Part shown: piece by piece, positions 18,377 to 27,390 of the stretch
Position numbering within the stretch: position 1 is the stretch's first letter
Layout: each line of letters begins with the position of its first letter
From: Anabaena sp. 4-3
Lineage (GTDB): Bacteria; Cyanobacteriota; Cyanobacteriia; Cyanobacteriales; Nostocaceae
NCBI RefSeq assembly: GCF_001597745.1
Contig: NZ_LUHJ01000013.1
Coordinates: 1-34,161, forward strand
Length of the DNA stretch: 34,161 nt
Direction of reading: 5' to 3'
Notes under the pieces: model-generated
What the model saw: the letters and a program-made list of their open reading frames with translations, nothing else
Told to the model about the DNA's origin: nothing
Databases searched by the model: none
Translations under genes and position numbers: made by a program

Positions 18377-18506
18377 CACATTTTGCACCATTCTCAATAA
18401 CCGTGGGGCGATGCACAGCCTACAAGGTAAAAATAAGGGTTTAAGCGAATTTTGAGGAGTGCATCGCCGCCCTGTAATCGCAATCAAGCAGCTGTTGCAA
18501 AATGTG
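18377..18506. mobile_element. MITE copy 2 (130 bp)
   Basis: Ends CACATTTTGCACC (18377-18389) and GTTGCAAAATGTG (18494-18506), an inverted pair with one mismatch. The interior has GGCGATGCAC and GTGCATCGCC as a second inverted pair. It shares the core TTGCACC...TTCTCAATAA.CGT and the AA.TAAGG.TTT block with the copy in the CRISPR array, so it belongs to the same family although the inner arms differ. It is non-coding. Confidence 0.75.
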
Positions 18507-18704
18507 AGCCTCCAATGTGGCTCAGAACTAAAGTCTGAATATCAAATTAGGTATATGTACCTTTTGGTAGTGTTGTCAAGTAAATGAAATATTTATTAAT
18601 ATAAGTAGAAATTCAACTTTGGGAGTTCACGCAAATCAAGGTAACAAGAATTTCTTCACAGGGGGGTTCCCAGTTCCCAGTTTTTTAGTAAGGGAGTAGA
18701 AGAG

Positions 18705-18923
18705 ATGAAAGACGAGCAAAATAATAACTCTCAGGAATTTATCGACAATCTCAAGAATGGAATTTGGCTATTTGGTTTGTCTTCTTGGGTATTTGGGATT
18801 ACCGATCGCAGTATTGCATCTTTCGCTGATGGTTATTTATCTGCATTGGATTTAACGCAACTATTTACAGCTGCTACATTCTTTGTGGCATGGCTATTTT
18901 TGAAGCCAACATCTAAAGTTTAA
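18705..18923 (+). CDS. Small membrane protein, hypothetical
   Basis: 72 residues: a charged, Asn-rich N-terminus (about 1-18), then two hydrophobic segments (about 18-33 and 52-66), ending with a basic tail. A strong ribosome site, AGGGAG, lies 8 nt before the ATG, which is the best argument that it is translated. I do not recognise a family. The two segments could form a helical hairpin in the membrane. It stands alone, divergent from uvsE. Confidence 0.6.
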   Translation: MKDEQNNNSQEFIDNLKNGIWLFGLSSWVFGITDRSIASFADGYLSALDLTQLFTAATFFVAWLFLKPTSKV

Positions 18924-19225
18924 CCAGGTTGTAGCGTTTCAGGTAGAACCTTTCGATAAAACACGGGGAGTAGGGAGTGGGGGAAGCGGAGGAGGCAGGG
19001 GAGCAGGGGAGAAAAGCTAATGACTAATGACTAATGACTAATGACTAATGACTAATGACTAATGACTAATGACTTTTTTCTCAAACAATTTAGGGTAATT
19101 CTGCGATATGTCAGAATTACCCCTGTTTGGTTGGTATATGACTGATGTAGGTGCAAACCAATTGCGATCGCTGTCTCAAGTTGAATATTCCCTTATTCCC
19201 TGTGACTTGGATACGTTACTTTTAG
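18924..19225. repeat. Intergenic region with heptanucleotide repeat and hairpin
   Basis: It contains a purine-rich stretch (about 18965-19015, G/A only runs), then seven perfect tandem TGACTAA heptamers (19021-19069) with a partial eighth. This is an STRR-type repeat typical of heterocystous cyanobacteria. A strong hairpin follows: GGGTAATTCTG (19093-19103), 8-nt loop, CAGAATTACCC (19112-19122). A 51-codon frame (19108-19263) begins inside this hairpin, lacks a ribosome site and overlaps the cupin gene; it is not called. Confidence 0.75.
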
Positions 19226-19498
19226 CTAATCAAAAGCATAATGTTTTTTTACGTCGCGTCTAATTTCCCAAGTACAGGACATTCCAGCCGGGAAAATCAC
19301 TAAATCTCCTTTACCCATTTGTACAGGTTGTCCGCTATCAGGCGTAACAACTACGTCACCTTCTAAGAAATAACAAGTTTCTTGAGTATCATAAGTCCAG
19401 GGAAATTTTGAAATTTCTTTTTGCCAAATTCCCCACTGAAACACACCCAACTGCTGTAGTCTTTCTTGACTTGGTTGATGCTCAATTTTAATTTCCAT
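19226..19498 (-). CDS. Cupin domain protein (DUF861-like)
   Basis: 90 residues from the ATG at 19498, preceded by AAGG 5 bases upstream. An in-frame start at 19555 would overlap the upstream gene and is less likely. It is a single small cupin barrel: WTYDTQETCYFLEGDVVVTP is the first cupin motif and GDLVIFPAGMSCTWEI the second, in the form seen in the EutQ/DUF861 group where the classical metal histidines are partly replaced. It is cytosolic, and its function is unknown. It lies 22 bp behind the Mo-nitrogenase-like gene and is most likely in the same operon. Confidence 0.85.
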   Translation of the reverse strand: MEIKIEHQPSQERLQQLGVFQWGIWQKEISKFPWTYDTQETCYFLEGDVVVTPDSGQPVQMGKGDLVIFPAGMSCTWEIRRDVKKHYAFD

Positions 19499-19520
19499 GT
19501 CGCCTTGTATCTGTAGTGAT

Positions 19521-19871
19521 TTAGCAGTAAGACTGAATGTCTTCACCACATTCATCTACTAAATAACATAAAGCGCGAAAACGCAAGCCCACAAATTGAT
19601 CATACAGGGGATTGAGCTTACACATAGGAGGGATGTGTCCTATTTTGCGTCCAAATAGCACAATGTCACGCTCAAAAGGACATTGAGCCGGGATCAATTT
19701 GGCGATCAAGCAAGCTAATTTACGATTGTGGATTTCTACTGCATCCAGCTTTTCACGTAAGGGTTGCAACAAATCCAATTTTTTCTGACTACCTGCTTTT
19801 TCGGTGATGTCGATAGGTTTGATAAAAGCAGACATGACAATATCTTGGTTATGGCTGTGGATAACACTCAT
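19521..19871 (-). CDS. Mo-dependent nitrogenase C-terminus family protein
   Basis: 116 residues from the ATG at 19871, which has AGGAAG 8 nt upstream; a TTG two codons earlier is less likely. The conserved stretch runs from about residue 30 to the end: LLQPLREKLD, LACLIAKLIPAQCPFERD, HIPPMCKLNPLY and LRFRALCYLVDECGED, with several cysteines and a terminal Cys. I recognise this as the small stand-alone protein annotated as Mo-dependent nitrogenase C-terminal family in nitrogen-fixing filamentous cyanobacteria. The name comes from similarity to a fused domain; direct involvement in nitrogenase is not shown. The cysteines could bind a metal or cluster. It is followed by a cupin gene. Confidence 0.8.
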   Translation of the reverse strand: MSVIHSHNQDIVMSAFIKPIDITEKAGSQKKLDLLQPLREKLDAVEIHNRKLACLIAKLIPAQCPFERDIVLFGRKIGHIPPMCKLNPLYDQFVGLRFRALCYLVDECGEDIQSYC

Positions 19872-20569
19872 AATCAAATCTTCCTATGTAAACAACCTAT
19901 TTTGCAGTTGTGCTACTTACCATACAATTTGTTTCTAGATTAGGTGTTATGTGCAAATAAATTAACTTCAGCACAGATATCAGGTAAATCTGAGAAAAAT
20001 TGTTGGTCAATGTGGGACTAATTGATATATAAACCGACTAGATGTGTTGGAACTGTCCCGTTAAATACAAAATAACAAAGAAAAAGTAAAAATGGTATTT
20101 CCTTAACTTATTGATTGCTGATATGGCAAATAGCGATTTCATATATTAAATGTCAAGCTCCGGTTTTTAAACTACACAGTGATTGTAGCCGCATTTTTAC
20201 CAGTAAAATTACGGTTTTTTTGAGCCTTTAGCTAGATTTACTGGGTTTTCAAATCTACGGATAATTGATTTTAGGCTATGGTGTATCAAATAAATTGTCA
20301 TATACGCTACATAAGCAGACCTGAATATTATTTAATAAGTTCCCAATGACCCTTTGATAAGGAGAAACTAATCTATGAATGCTAGTGGTTGGATCAAAAT
20401 CTTGCAGAAGCTTGTCTTCTACCCTAGGTAAAATACCCTTTTTCAGTCAAAAAATATCAAGCAGACATAAGAAAATTTATCTGAAAAGTTTAAAATTTTT
20501 GGAAAATTTCATTACCTATGTAGGATGCGTTAGCAAACAGTAGGGTATATAACCGATGAAAAATGTAGT
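19872..20569. other. 698-bp region upstream of the Mo-nitrogenase-like gene
   Basis: AT-rich DNA that must include the promoter of the minus-strand pair at 19221-19871 and the 3' flank of the CPBP protease gene. The only coding candidate is an 18-codon frame with a strong ribosome site at 20375. Nothing else recognisable was found. Confidence 0.4.
20375..20431 (+). CDS. Possible 18-residue peptide
   Basis: ATG at 20375 and TAA at 20429-20431. AAGGAG (20359-20364) is 10 nt upstream, a better ribosome site than most larger genes here have. The peptide, MNASGWIKILQKLVFYPR, has an amphipathic basic/hydrophobic look. It could be a regulatory or membrane-binding micropeptide, a leader peptide, or the broken start of a former gene. 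No family is recognised. Confidence 0.3.
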   Translation: MNASGWIKILQKLVFYPR

Positions 20570-23062
20570 TTACTCAGCAATGAGATGACGCTGGCCGCCG
20601 AAAGCCAAAAGCCAAACTACTACTATAATCCAGTGGATGAGGAAGATTACCCAAAAAGAACCTGTGAGTGCATAAGCTACTGTGCAGCACAGTCCTAAAA
20701 GTCCTGCTAAGGTAAGGAAAATTGGCTGAAAAAATGTTGGATATCCAGTCCGGAAAAAAGTTCTGGCGTTGAGGGGATGATAAATAATAAATAAAACTAA
20801 GATGAATCCAGCCCATAATCCCCATTGATACCAGTTGATGACTTCTATGGGATGGGGAAGCGGTAAGACGCGAAAGACTAATTCTTCGGTGAGGGCTGGT
20901 GAAATGGCTGATTGTAGTACAATCTTGAATTGTGAGATTTTTTGAGTAGGGGTAAAACTCCAATACAAAAAGCCAGTTTTTAATCCTAAAGGTAAGGCGA
21001 TCGCAGTATAAATTAACAGTGTTCCTGCCACAACTAACCAATCTGTACTTTGGGGCAGTACGATAGATGCGAGGAATCGGTTCAGTAAAATGGTGATAGG
21101 TGCAATATTTGTTCCGGGAATTGTCAGATAGCCTAATGCCATTGTTGCCGCTAGGGGGGCAATATCTGGATTTAAACCACCAATTTGATTAGTTCTGAGA
21201 AACCAGAGTTGAGCGTCATGTCTCAAGAATAGGGCGGCTAGTTCATCCTGTGCTTGTCTAGGTAGCATTGTCCGCCAACTGGTGAGAGCAGCCCATATAC
21301 TGCGATCGCGAAAAGTTTTTTGTCCTTTCCCAGTCCCCATTAAATAATCTGCGTGACTTTGCCAGTCTGCACGCACGATACCCAAAGGAGTTAATTGGTT
21401 TTCTAAAGCCTCACCCAAACTAACTAATTCTTGAAAGCGCGAAGTTTGGGGATCATTGGGGTGAGTGTTGAGCCATTGCTGAATTGCTGGTTCTTTGGCG
21501 ACTTGCTCAGTAATCACTTGAATGGCAATATAAAGGGCTTGACTAGAATCCTGCACACAGGAAGTTGCTGGGGAAACCGTCGCGCCACCAGTTCCGTCAC
21601 CTGTGCGATATCGCGCCATCATCACCTGCAATTGTTGCTGAAATTCTGTCACAGGAGAGAGTTTGATTCCCCCAAAATTATAGTTTTGTGTCACAGGTGC
21701 AAACTTCATCAGCACATCGGAAATTGGACGAGTCGCCGCCCATCCCCACTGTAAGTTACCCATGTAGTCAGCCCAGGTATGTGTACCGGAGATAATGCCA
21801 TCAGAGTTGTTAGCGTAAATTTGCAGATAGTCAATGGCGAATTGTAATTCTTGGGTGATGGGTTCACGGACTACCTGCGCCAATCCAAAAGCAAAATGTC
21901 CGGTGACTGTAAACGCTGGGAAGTTTTCCGCTTTTTTACCGCCAATTCCGCCGAAATTGTGTAAAAGAATCGCTTTGTCGCCTTCTTGCCAATGGGATGA
22001 TGTGGCGGTGGGGTTTAACAAGACCTTGCCAATTGTACCTTGATCTTGGGGTGTAATCTGCCAATTTTCATTTTTGATGTAATTTAATCCGGCGGCTTTT
22101 CCCGAAATTATTTTATCTGGCTGGAGTTGTAGAAGCGATCGCGGGACTAATCCCTGCACCACAAACACCCCGGCTGCATTTTTGCCGCCGTAAATATACC
22201 AACCCGCTTTTCCGGCTGGTGAATTTTCCAGTTGATTGGGGGTAGATGGTGGGATATTGCGTCTGTCTACTACCTGTTGGGGAATGCGGATAATTTCTTC
22301 GACACCATCGAATTGGCGAGAAGTGCGATTATAATGACGCACCTGAAACAAATCATTGGCACAAGTAGTATTTTCAGGACAGACTTTTGCTGCTGGAGAT
22401 AAGATTTTAACTAAGCCGTAGAATCTACCAGTGGCTAAGACAGGCTCATGGGCAATTTGCAACCGTGGTTGTCCTGAGTTGGATTCTAGGAGTTTAACAT
22501 CATCTAAGGTGACAATCAGATCATCATTTGGTCTAGCACCAGCCAGGGATTGCAAAGGCCCGACTTTTAGACGACCATCAAGGCGTGAGGGATGGATAAT
22601 ACCTGTAGCTGCGCTGTTTTTCGTTTCTTGTGTAAACTTGATATCTTGTTGTACAGCTTGCACATAAGATTTTAACTCTGGTTGATCTTGCCATTCCAGG
22701 CGGACAACTTGACCTACTAATTGCTGTAACTCTGTGGGTGCGTGTTGTACTTCCATCCATACCCAGTCTTCTCCCGGTGGGATTTGTTGTGGCGTTGGTA
22801 AAATTAACCTGCCTACCCACTCAGCCACAGGTTGATATAAATCAGGGTTAACAGTTTGATTAAGGGGATAAAACTGTGTTTGATTAAAGTCTTGGCGTTT
22901 GTGGATGGCGTAATTACTGCCTTGGGTAATGATGGGCTGGGGGCGTGGGTAAAATAGCCAGAGTGCGATCGCAATCAGTACCACCCAGAAAATGAAAAAT
23001 GGCGATCGCCATCTGTTTGGGCGACGCAACTGCCAACTGCTAGATGATTTTTCATTCTGCAT
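20570..23062 (-). CDS. Large CPBP-type intramembrane protease
   Basis: 830 residues from the ATG at 23062; a GTG at 23107 would add 15 residues before a similar basic start. An N-terminal membrane segment (about 18-36, after a basic stretch) is followed by roughly 550 residues of non-membrane sequence, probably outside the cytoplasmic membrane. The C-terminal third is polytopic. It carries EELVFRVLPLP (about 726-736), the EExxxR motif of CPBP (Abi/CAAX-type) glutamic proteases, in a helix typical of that family. The large domain is much longer than in the usual 200-300-residue CPBP proteins. I recognise the whole only as a cyanobacterial CPBP membrane protein; the substrate is unknown. Confidence 0.85.
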   Translation of the reverse strand: MQNEKSSSSWQLRRPNRWRSPFFIFWVVLIAIALWLFYPRPQPIITQGSNYAIHKRQDFNQTQFYPLNQTVNPDLYQPVAEWVGRLILPTPQQIPPGEDWVWMEVQHAPTELQQLVGQVVRLEWQDQPELKSYVQAVQQDIKFTQETKNSAATGIIHPSRLDGRLKVGPLQSLAGARPNDDLIVTLDDVKLLESNSGQPRLQIAHEPVLATGRFYGLVKILSPAAKVCPENTTCANDLFQVRHYNRTSRQFDGVEEIIRIPQQVVDRRNIPPSTPNQLENSPAGKAGWYIYGGKNAAGVFVVQGLVPRSLLQLQPDKIISGKAAGLNYIKNENWQITPQDQGTIGKVLLNPTATSSHWQEGDKAILLHNFGGIGGKKAENFPAFTVTGHFAFGLAQVVREPITQELQFAIDYLQIYANNSDGIISGTHTWADYMGNLQWGWAATRPISDVLMKFAPVTQNYNFGGIKLSPVTEFQQQLQVMMARYRTGDGTGGATVSPATSCVQDSSQALYIAIQVITEQVAKEPAIQQWLNTHPNDPQTSRFQELVSLGEALENQLTPLGIVRADWQSHADYLMGTGKGQKTFRDRSIWAALTSWRTMLPRQAQDELAALFLRHDAQLWFLRTNQIGGLNPDIAPLAATMALGYLTIPGTNIAPITILLNRFLASIVLPQSTDWLVVAGTLLIYTAIALPLGLKTGFLYWSFTPTQKISQFKIVLQSAISPALTEELVFRVLPLPHPIEVINWYQWGLWAGFILVLFIIYHPLNARTFFRTGYPTFFQPIFLTLAGLLGLCCTVAYALTGSFWVIFLIHWIIVVVWLLAFGGQRHLIAE

Positions 23063-23439
23063 TGCTGTTCTGGCTCTGATTTTCTTTTGTATATAGCATA
23101 AAATCACTACTTTAATAAATATTGGCCAAATTTCTGTTTCAATTAGACATTTTTCAGGTTTTTAAGTCTAAAAAAAACACGATTTATGTCCATTTAATTG
23201 AAGATTTTACCGCGAATTTATTCCTATTTTTTTATATATTTGTTATAAATTAATTGAGGATAATTGCTGAGTATTATTCGCAAGTTTTCCAAAAATAAAG
23301 ACTTAATTTATCAATATATCTATGTATTGAATCAAAACTAATAACTTCTAGTTTTTGGTTGATAAATCCAGTTTATCTCAGCTATATAGACAACATCCAG
23401 CAAACAAAACTCAAGTCCTACAACAAAGGCTTACCTAAC
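23063..23439. other. Divergent intergenic region, protease and secreted protein
   Basis: Very AT-rich DNA of about 377 bp between divergent genes. No RNA gene, repeat or clear operator was seen. It presumably contains both promoters. An in-frame ATG at 23359 would extend the downstream protein by 27 residues, but it disrupts its signal peptide and was rejected. Confidence 0.4.
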
Positions 23440-23913
23440 ATGAATCTACGTTATCATTCTGCTGGCATTTTTTTAAAAGTTAGTCTTGCTCTCACAAGTT
23501 TGATTGGCTGTTTAACCTTGAAATCAACTCCAGCATCAGCCCAAGCATTAATAGAAAACCCTATTTCTGATTTTAGTTCTGGAGAACCTGCCGTCTTTGC
23601 CGGTGCAGCAGTGTATCTTACCCCTGGTAATTATTTATCAAGCATTGCTGCTGAAGCAGTCGCACCTAAAGGCACTTACTTCGCAGGATTCAATGGTGCA
23701 TACACAGTTACAGCAATTTCATATATAGATCCCATTACTCATGTTGCCTATCCAAGCATCACACTGCACACGGGTGGATTATTAGCACTTCCGTATAATG
23801 TAGCGGGATCTATTAGAGGAGCTATAGTTGATAGACTGAGATACGGCAATCTCACATTAGATGAATATACAGCATTGGTAAGAGCGGCTGTTGGTAATGA
23901 TGGTTTAGATTAA
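23440..23913 (+). CDS. Small secreted protein, hypothetical
   Basis: 157 residues from the ATG at 23440. The first 34 residues form a clear Sec signal peptide: the basic MNLRYHS, a hydrophobic core, then a TPASAQA cleavage site (predicted cut after ASA or AQA). The mature part is Gly/Ala/Tyr rich with several short repeats of the type Y-x-P/G and ends with an acidic helix. No domain is recognised. It should be periplasmic or extracellular. A good terminator follows at 23935-23975. It faces a large outer-membrane protein gene on the opposite strand. Confidence 0.75.
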   Translation: MNLRYHSAGIFLKVSLALTSLIGCLTLKSTPASAQALIENPISDFSSGEPAVFAGAAVYLTPGNYLSSIAAEAVAPKGTYFAGFNGAYTVTAISYIDPITHVAYPSITLHTGGLLALPYNVAGSIRGAIVDRLRYGNLTLDEYTALVRAAVGNDGLD

Positions 23914-23934
23914 GTCGTGGTGATTGAGAATTAA

Positions 23935-23975
23935 CATCCATCCCTTCCCCATCATGGAAGGGATGTGTGTTAATT
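23935..23975 (+). terminator. Strong terminator hairpin
   Basis: CATCCCTTCC (23939-23948), a 7-nt loop, GGAAGGGATG (23956-23965), followed by TGTGTTAATTAATTAG. The stem is 10 perfect base pairs, 6 of them G/C. It lies right after the secreted protein stop and between convergent genes, and could act in both directions. Confidence 0.7.
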
Positions 23976-24023
23976 AATTAGTTTAATTATTTGAGATATA
24001 TAAAATAAGATATCTTACAAATA

Positions 24024-26705
24024 TTAAAACCTAAAACCACCTTGAAAAAGTGCTTCAAAGTTGTCTCCACTCATCCCAATACGAGACTGCCAAAAATTAC
24101 CACTACCAGGAATATTACGCCGCAGCAATAATCCATAGGTAAAATCAGCCACTCGATTTCCTGTATCTCGTTCAGTATTTTTAAAATTCTGTAGATAAGC
24201 ACCAAAAGCCCACTGAGGACTAACTTGTTGTAAACCTTCCAAGGTATAGAATAAATCCCCTCTAATTTCTAGAGAATTACTAAATTCTAAACCTGTATTA
24301 AAACCTAATTTTCCTTGAAATAATCCTACTGGTGTAATACTGAATTGATTATCTAAAAATAGAATTGCTGTAGATAAAGAATAATTTAAATTTCTATTTT
24401 GATGAGAAAACAAGTAACTCATATTCAGATAAGCAGGATTTAAAAAATTAACTTCACTATTCCAATACAATTGTAATGATGGAATATGGTTAGTAATAGA
24501 TTCAGTTCGTCCTTCTGCATCCACTGCTACATGAGTGCTGATATAATTCAAGACTCCGTTAAAATAAATGCCTAGTGTTGGCTCTAAAATTCCCAAATTA
24601 TTTGTAATATTAAATGCAGTATCTGTATTCAAGTTCAACCACATACCTGAACTAATACCGTAATTCCAGTTACCAGAAGCAGCAGCCCACAAAGCTTCTA
24701 TAGTAGGTAAATATAAATATCCATCAAAAGCTTGAAAATAATTAGTAATTTTGCCATCTTGACTTAACTCGATCCGATCAAAAGCCATATCAAAGGCACG
24801 AACATTAATTGGAAATGATGTCAGATTCGCCGAACTTAAATTCTGAATAAACTGTTGCCCATTAGGAGCAGTTAAAGTCACTTGTACAGCCGATGAACGG
24901 TTAGGTGTTTGTTGGGAGGGTATAGGTATACTAACAGATGATAAAGGGCCAAAACTTTGATTAGAAACATCAGCTTTAGAAATAAAAGTTTCTCCTTCTC
25001 TCCAGGTGCGATTACCATCGAAAACCTGAACTAAACGCCGATGATTACCAGTACGAATTTGAAAAATACTGGAACTATTGAGGGTAATGGTACTGGGAAA
25101 GCTGAGAATTCCAGAAACTTGCTCTAATCCACTATTCTGATTACCTAAATATAGGGTTCTGTTAAGTATTTGATTAATTTGTCTTCTTTGTTCTGGGGTT
25201 GCCTTTGAATCTAAAACCGCAAAATTATCTTGTCGGGAATATCGCTCTTTAGCCTCATGTAAACTTGCTTCTAGCTCAGAAAAATCTATTAATTCAAAAA
25301 TACTACCTAGCAACATTCCTAATGTAGATTTAGCAGTTTGTGATTTATCTATTTGTCTTTCAGAAAAGGATAAAGATAAAGAAACACCAGGATTAGTAGC
25401 AATATTAGTATAAGTGGCTTTAGCTTCTAAAGGGTCATACTCTAATAGAGTTCTATTATGAGAATAGCTCAGATAAAATCTATGCCAATCATGTTGTTCT
25501 ATTTTATCTCTAATTCCTAACAGACTTTGGCTTTCACCTAAAGTCACCCAATAGAGAGAGTTTAAATAATAAGAACTGCGTTGATTTGTACTAATAGATG
25601 GATTTAGTAAGATGTTATATAAATCAACATTACCAAATTCTTCTCTATTGCCAACCTTAATCCCAGGATAGGATGTGATTTCAGCTTGAAATTGAGTTTT
25701 TTGCCCAGTAACAGGATTACCCCAAATAAATCCGGCTTGTTGTAAAGTCTCTGGAGAAATTATTTCTCCACGAGTCAAAGTTACTTCTCCTAATAATGGT
25801 TGTAAATTACTGCTAGGAAAATTTTGCAAGATTAACGGATATTGATCTGTAGTCAATGATGAAACATTAGGTACAACTGAAGATATCGAATTATTGGGAT
25901 TACCTCTAGCATTAATCACGACGGGGGCAGTCTCAACCCCCACTGGATTAATTACTTCCGCCGCAATTGATTCGATAGTAAATTGGTTAGTACCAATTGC
26001 TTGTGTTAGTTCTTGAACACCTTGCGGTAGAGATGAAACTGCTTGCATTCCCCAAAGTCTTTGAGTTAATCTAATCGACTCTCTACGTTGAGTATTTGTA
26101 GTTGCTCCTTGGTACGTAACTCCACTTTGCCATCCCTTGGTTTCTATGACAACCCGATTACCAGGTAGCACCCAATAAAATTGGTCTTGTTTAGGAAAAT
26201 TGGCAAATGTAAAACGGTTAAATACAGGATCTTCCGTCGAAAATTTCAGAGAATATTCAATATATTTTGTATTTGCTATAGGATTAAATGGCGCAGAATA
26301 AAAAGTAAAGTTATCTCTAGGATCAATTATCCAAGGATACCTAATAGCACTATTAGTCAGTGCATTTAATATAAATATTTCTAAATCTTTTTTTTGCAGA
26401 ATAGGTTTTTCATTCTGCTCAGTTGGAGTATCAGATTCCTCATCATTAATATCTGGTTTTTGTAATGGTATAATTGGGATGGGAATATTCGTATCTTGAA
26501 GATTAGGAATATCTCTAGTCGGTTTTAAAGGGAAACTTTGTGTAAAAACTGTGTTTTTTTTATCAGTAAAGTTATTAGATACTCTCAATTCTATATCTGA
26601 CTGATGTTCTGCATTCACTCTATCTGCAATCAGATTAGTTGCTAATACAAAGGTGAACAGAGCTATATTAATAAGTCTCTGGCAATCAATTAAGTAATTA
26701 AACAT
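24024..26705 (-). CDS. Putative outer-membrane beta-barrel protein
   Basis: 893 residues. An N-terminal hydrophobic segment (about 11-30), followed by VNAEHQ, looks like a Sec signal peptide. The body is rich in Asn, Gln, Ser and Thr, and the last 300 residues show alternating hydrophobic/polar beta-strand patterns with Tyr/Phe/Trp at strand ends. The protein ends in FQGGFRF, with the C-terminal Phe expected for outer-membrane barrels inserted by BAM. I do not recognise the family by name. No POTRA or TonB plug could be made out. A secretion, adhesion or polysaccharide-export role is possible, but there is no direct evidence. Confidence 0.7.
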   Translation of the reverse strand: MFNYLIDCQRLINIALFTFVLATNLIADRVNAEHQSDIELRVSNNFTDKKNTVFTQSFPLKPTRDIPNLQDTNIPIPIIPLQKPDINDEESDTPTEQNEKPILQKKDLEIFILNALTNSAIRYPWIIDPRDNFTFYSAPFNPIANTKYIEYSLKFSTEDPVFNRFTFANFPKQDQFYWVLPGNRVVIETKGWQSGVTYQGATTNTQRRESIRLTQRLWGMQAVSSLPQGVQELTQAIGTNQFTIESIAAEVINPVGVETAPVVINARGNPNNSISSVVPNVSSLTTDQYPLILQNFPSSNLQPLLGEVTLTRGEIISPETLQQAGFIWGNPVTGQKTQFQAEITSYPGIKVGNREEFGNVDLYNILLNPSISTNQRSSYYLNSLYWVTLGESQSLLGIRDKIEQHDWHRFYLSYSHNRTLLEYDPLEAKATYTNIATNPGVSLSLSFSERQIDKSQTAKSTLGMLLGSIFELIDFSELEASLHEAKERYSRQDNFAVLDSKATPEQRRQINQILNRTLYLGNQNSGLEQVSGILSFPSTITLNSSSIFQIRTGNHRRLVQVFDGNRTWREGETFISKADVSNQSFGPLSSVSIPIPSQQTPNRSSAVQVTLTAPNGQQFIQNLSSANLTSFPINVRAFDMAFDRIELSQDGKITNYFQAFDGYLYLPTIEALWAAASGNWNYGISSGMWLNLNTDTAFNITNNLGILEPTLGIYFNGVLNYISTHVAVDAEGRTESITNHIPSLQLYWNSEVNFLNPAYLNMSYLFSHQNRNLNYSLSTAILFLDNQFSITPVGLFQGKLGFNTGLEFSNSLEIRGDLFYTLEGLQQVSPQWAFGAYLQNFKNTERDTGNRVADFTYGLLLRRNIPGSGNFWQSRIGMSGDNFEALFQGGFRF

Positions 26706-27390
26706 TATAACCCATACATGATTAATCTAAACTATGCTCATCGTCTAGATATTAAAAAGCTAAATATCTTTTCACTAAACTCCATTCTCAATTAATGGAA
26801 TATGTGCAACATAATGCTATAAAAAAAAATATTAACTAATGACAGTTGCAATTAATACTTAAACTTTATTACTCTATGACTGATGTTTCATAAAGATATT
26901 GAATCTGAGCATTAACCATCTGGGATTTAAAGTGTGGGCTAGCTCTACATACATTACACATCTTCCTGAAAATAATAAACCAGTCAATCAATTAATTCTA
27001 TTTAACTAAAGACAGAATTAACTTGAATACAAAAAAGTTATACTGGAAATTTTTTGGCAGGTTCTTACAAAAAATATCAGGATTAATGTCTTTTTATTTA
27101 GGTTTTTGATTTGATATTTTAGGAAAAATATTATAAAATTATCAAGTTATTGAGTGATGTTTTGTGTGTTTTCTATAGGTAATATCAAATTAATAAATTA
27201 TTATTAATGATTTGAATATTGTAAAGTAACTATAGTCATATCTTGCACCATTCTCAATAAGCGTCGCTCCCTGCACAGCCAACAACCTAAAACTAAGGGT
27301 TTGAACAACTTGCAAGCAATGCCCACCCTTCTAGCAAGTCGCAAACATGGATAACCAACCATGCCGAATCTTCACCTATGCTATTGAATT
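26706..27390. other. 685-bp AT-rich intergenic region
   Basis: Upstream of the barrel gene and downstream of the helical-protein gene, both on the minus strand. It contains a degenerate MITE copy (27237-about 27350). The rest, 26706-27236, is AT-rich with no gene, tRNA or obvious array and should carry the barrel gene's promoter. Confidence 0.5.
27237..27350. mobile_element. Degenerate MITE copy 3
   Basis: The left end CATATCTTGCACC (27237-27249) and the following TTCTCAATAAGCGTC are nearly identical to the copy in the CRISPR array. The right part has AAGCAATGCCCACCCTT but not its inverted partner; instead the left arm carries GCTCCCTGCACAGCC, which resembles the second copy. The right terminus (GCAAACATGG) is decayed. 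It therefore looks like a mixed or rearranged member of the family. Confidence 0.6.

Larger units (their letters stand above)
18251..18704. other. Intergenic region with palindrome and MITE
   Basis: The 454 bp between divergent uvsE (-) and a small ORF (+). Its main contents are a 30-bp perfect palindrome (18347-18376) and a MITE copy (18377-18506) placed directly end to end. The remaining 200 bp is AT-rich and should hold the promoter of the small gene. No larger ORF is seen. Confidence 0.6.

Noticed and set aside
19108-19263. 51-codon plus-strand ORF beginning in a hairpin
   Set aside because: No ribosome site, start inside an 11-bp stem, and overlap with the cupin gene; protein-like look alone is not enough.
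20574-21041. 155-codon ORF antisense-frame to the CPBP gene end
   Set aside because: Same-strand shadow in another frame of a strongly coding region, no ribosome site.
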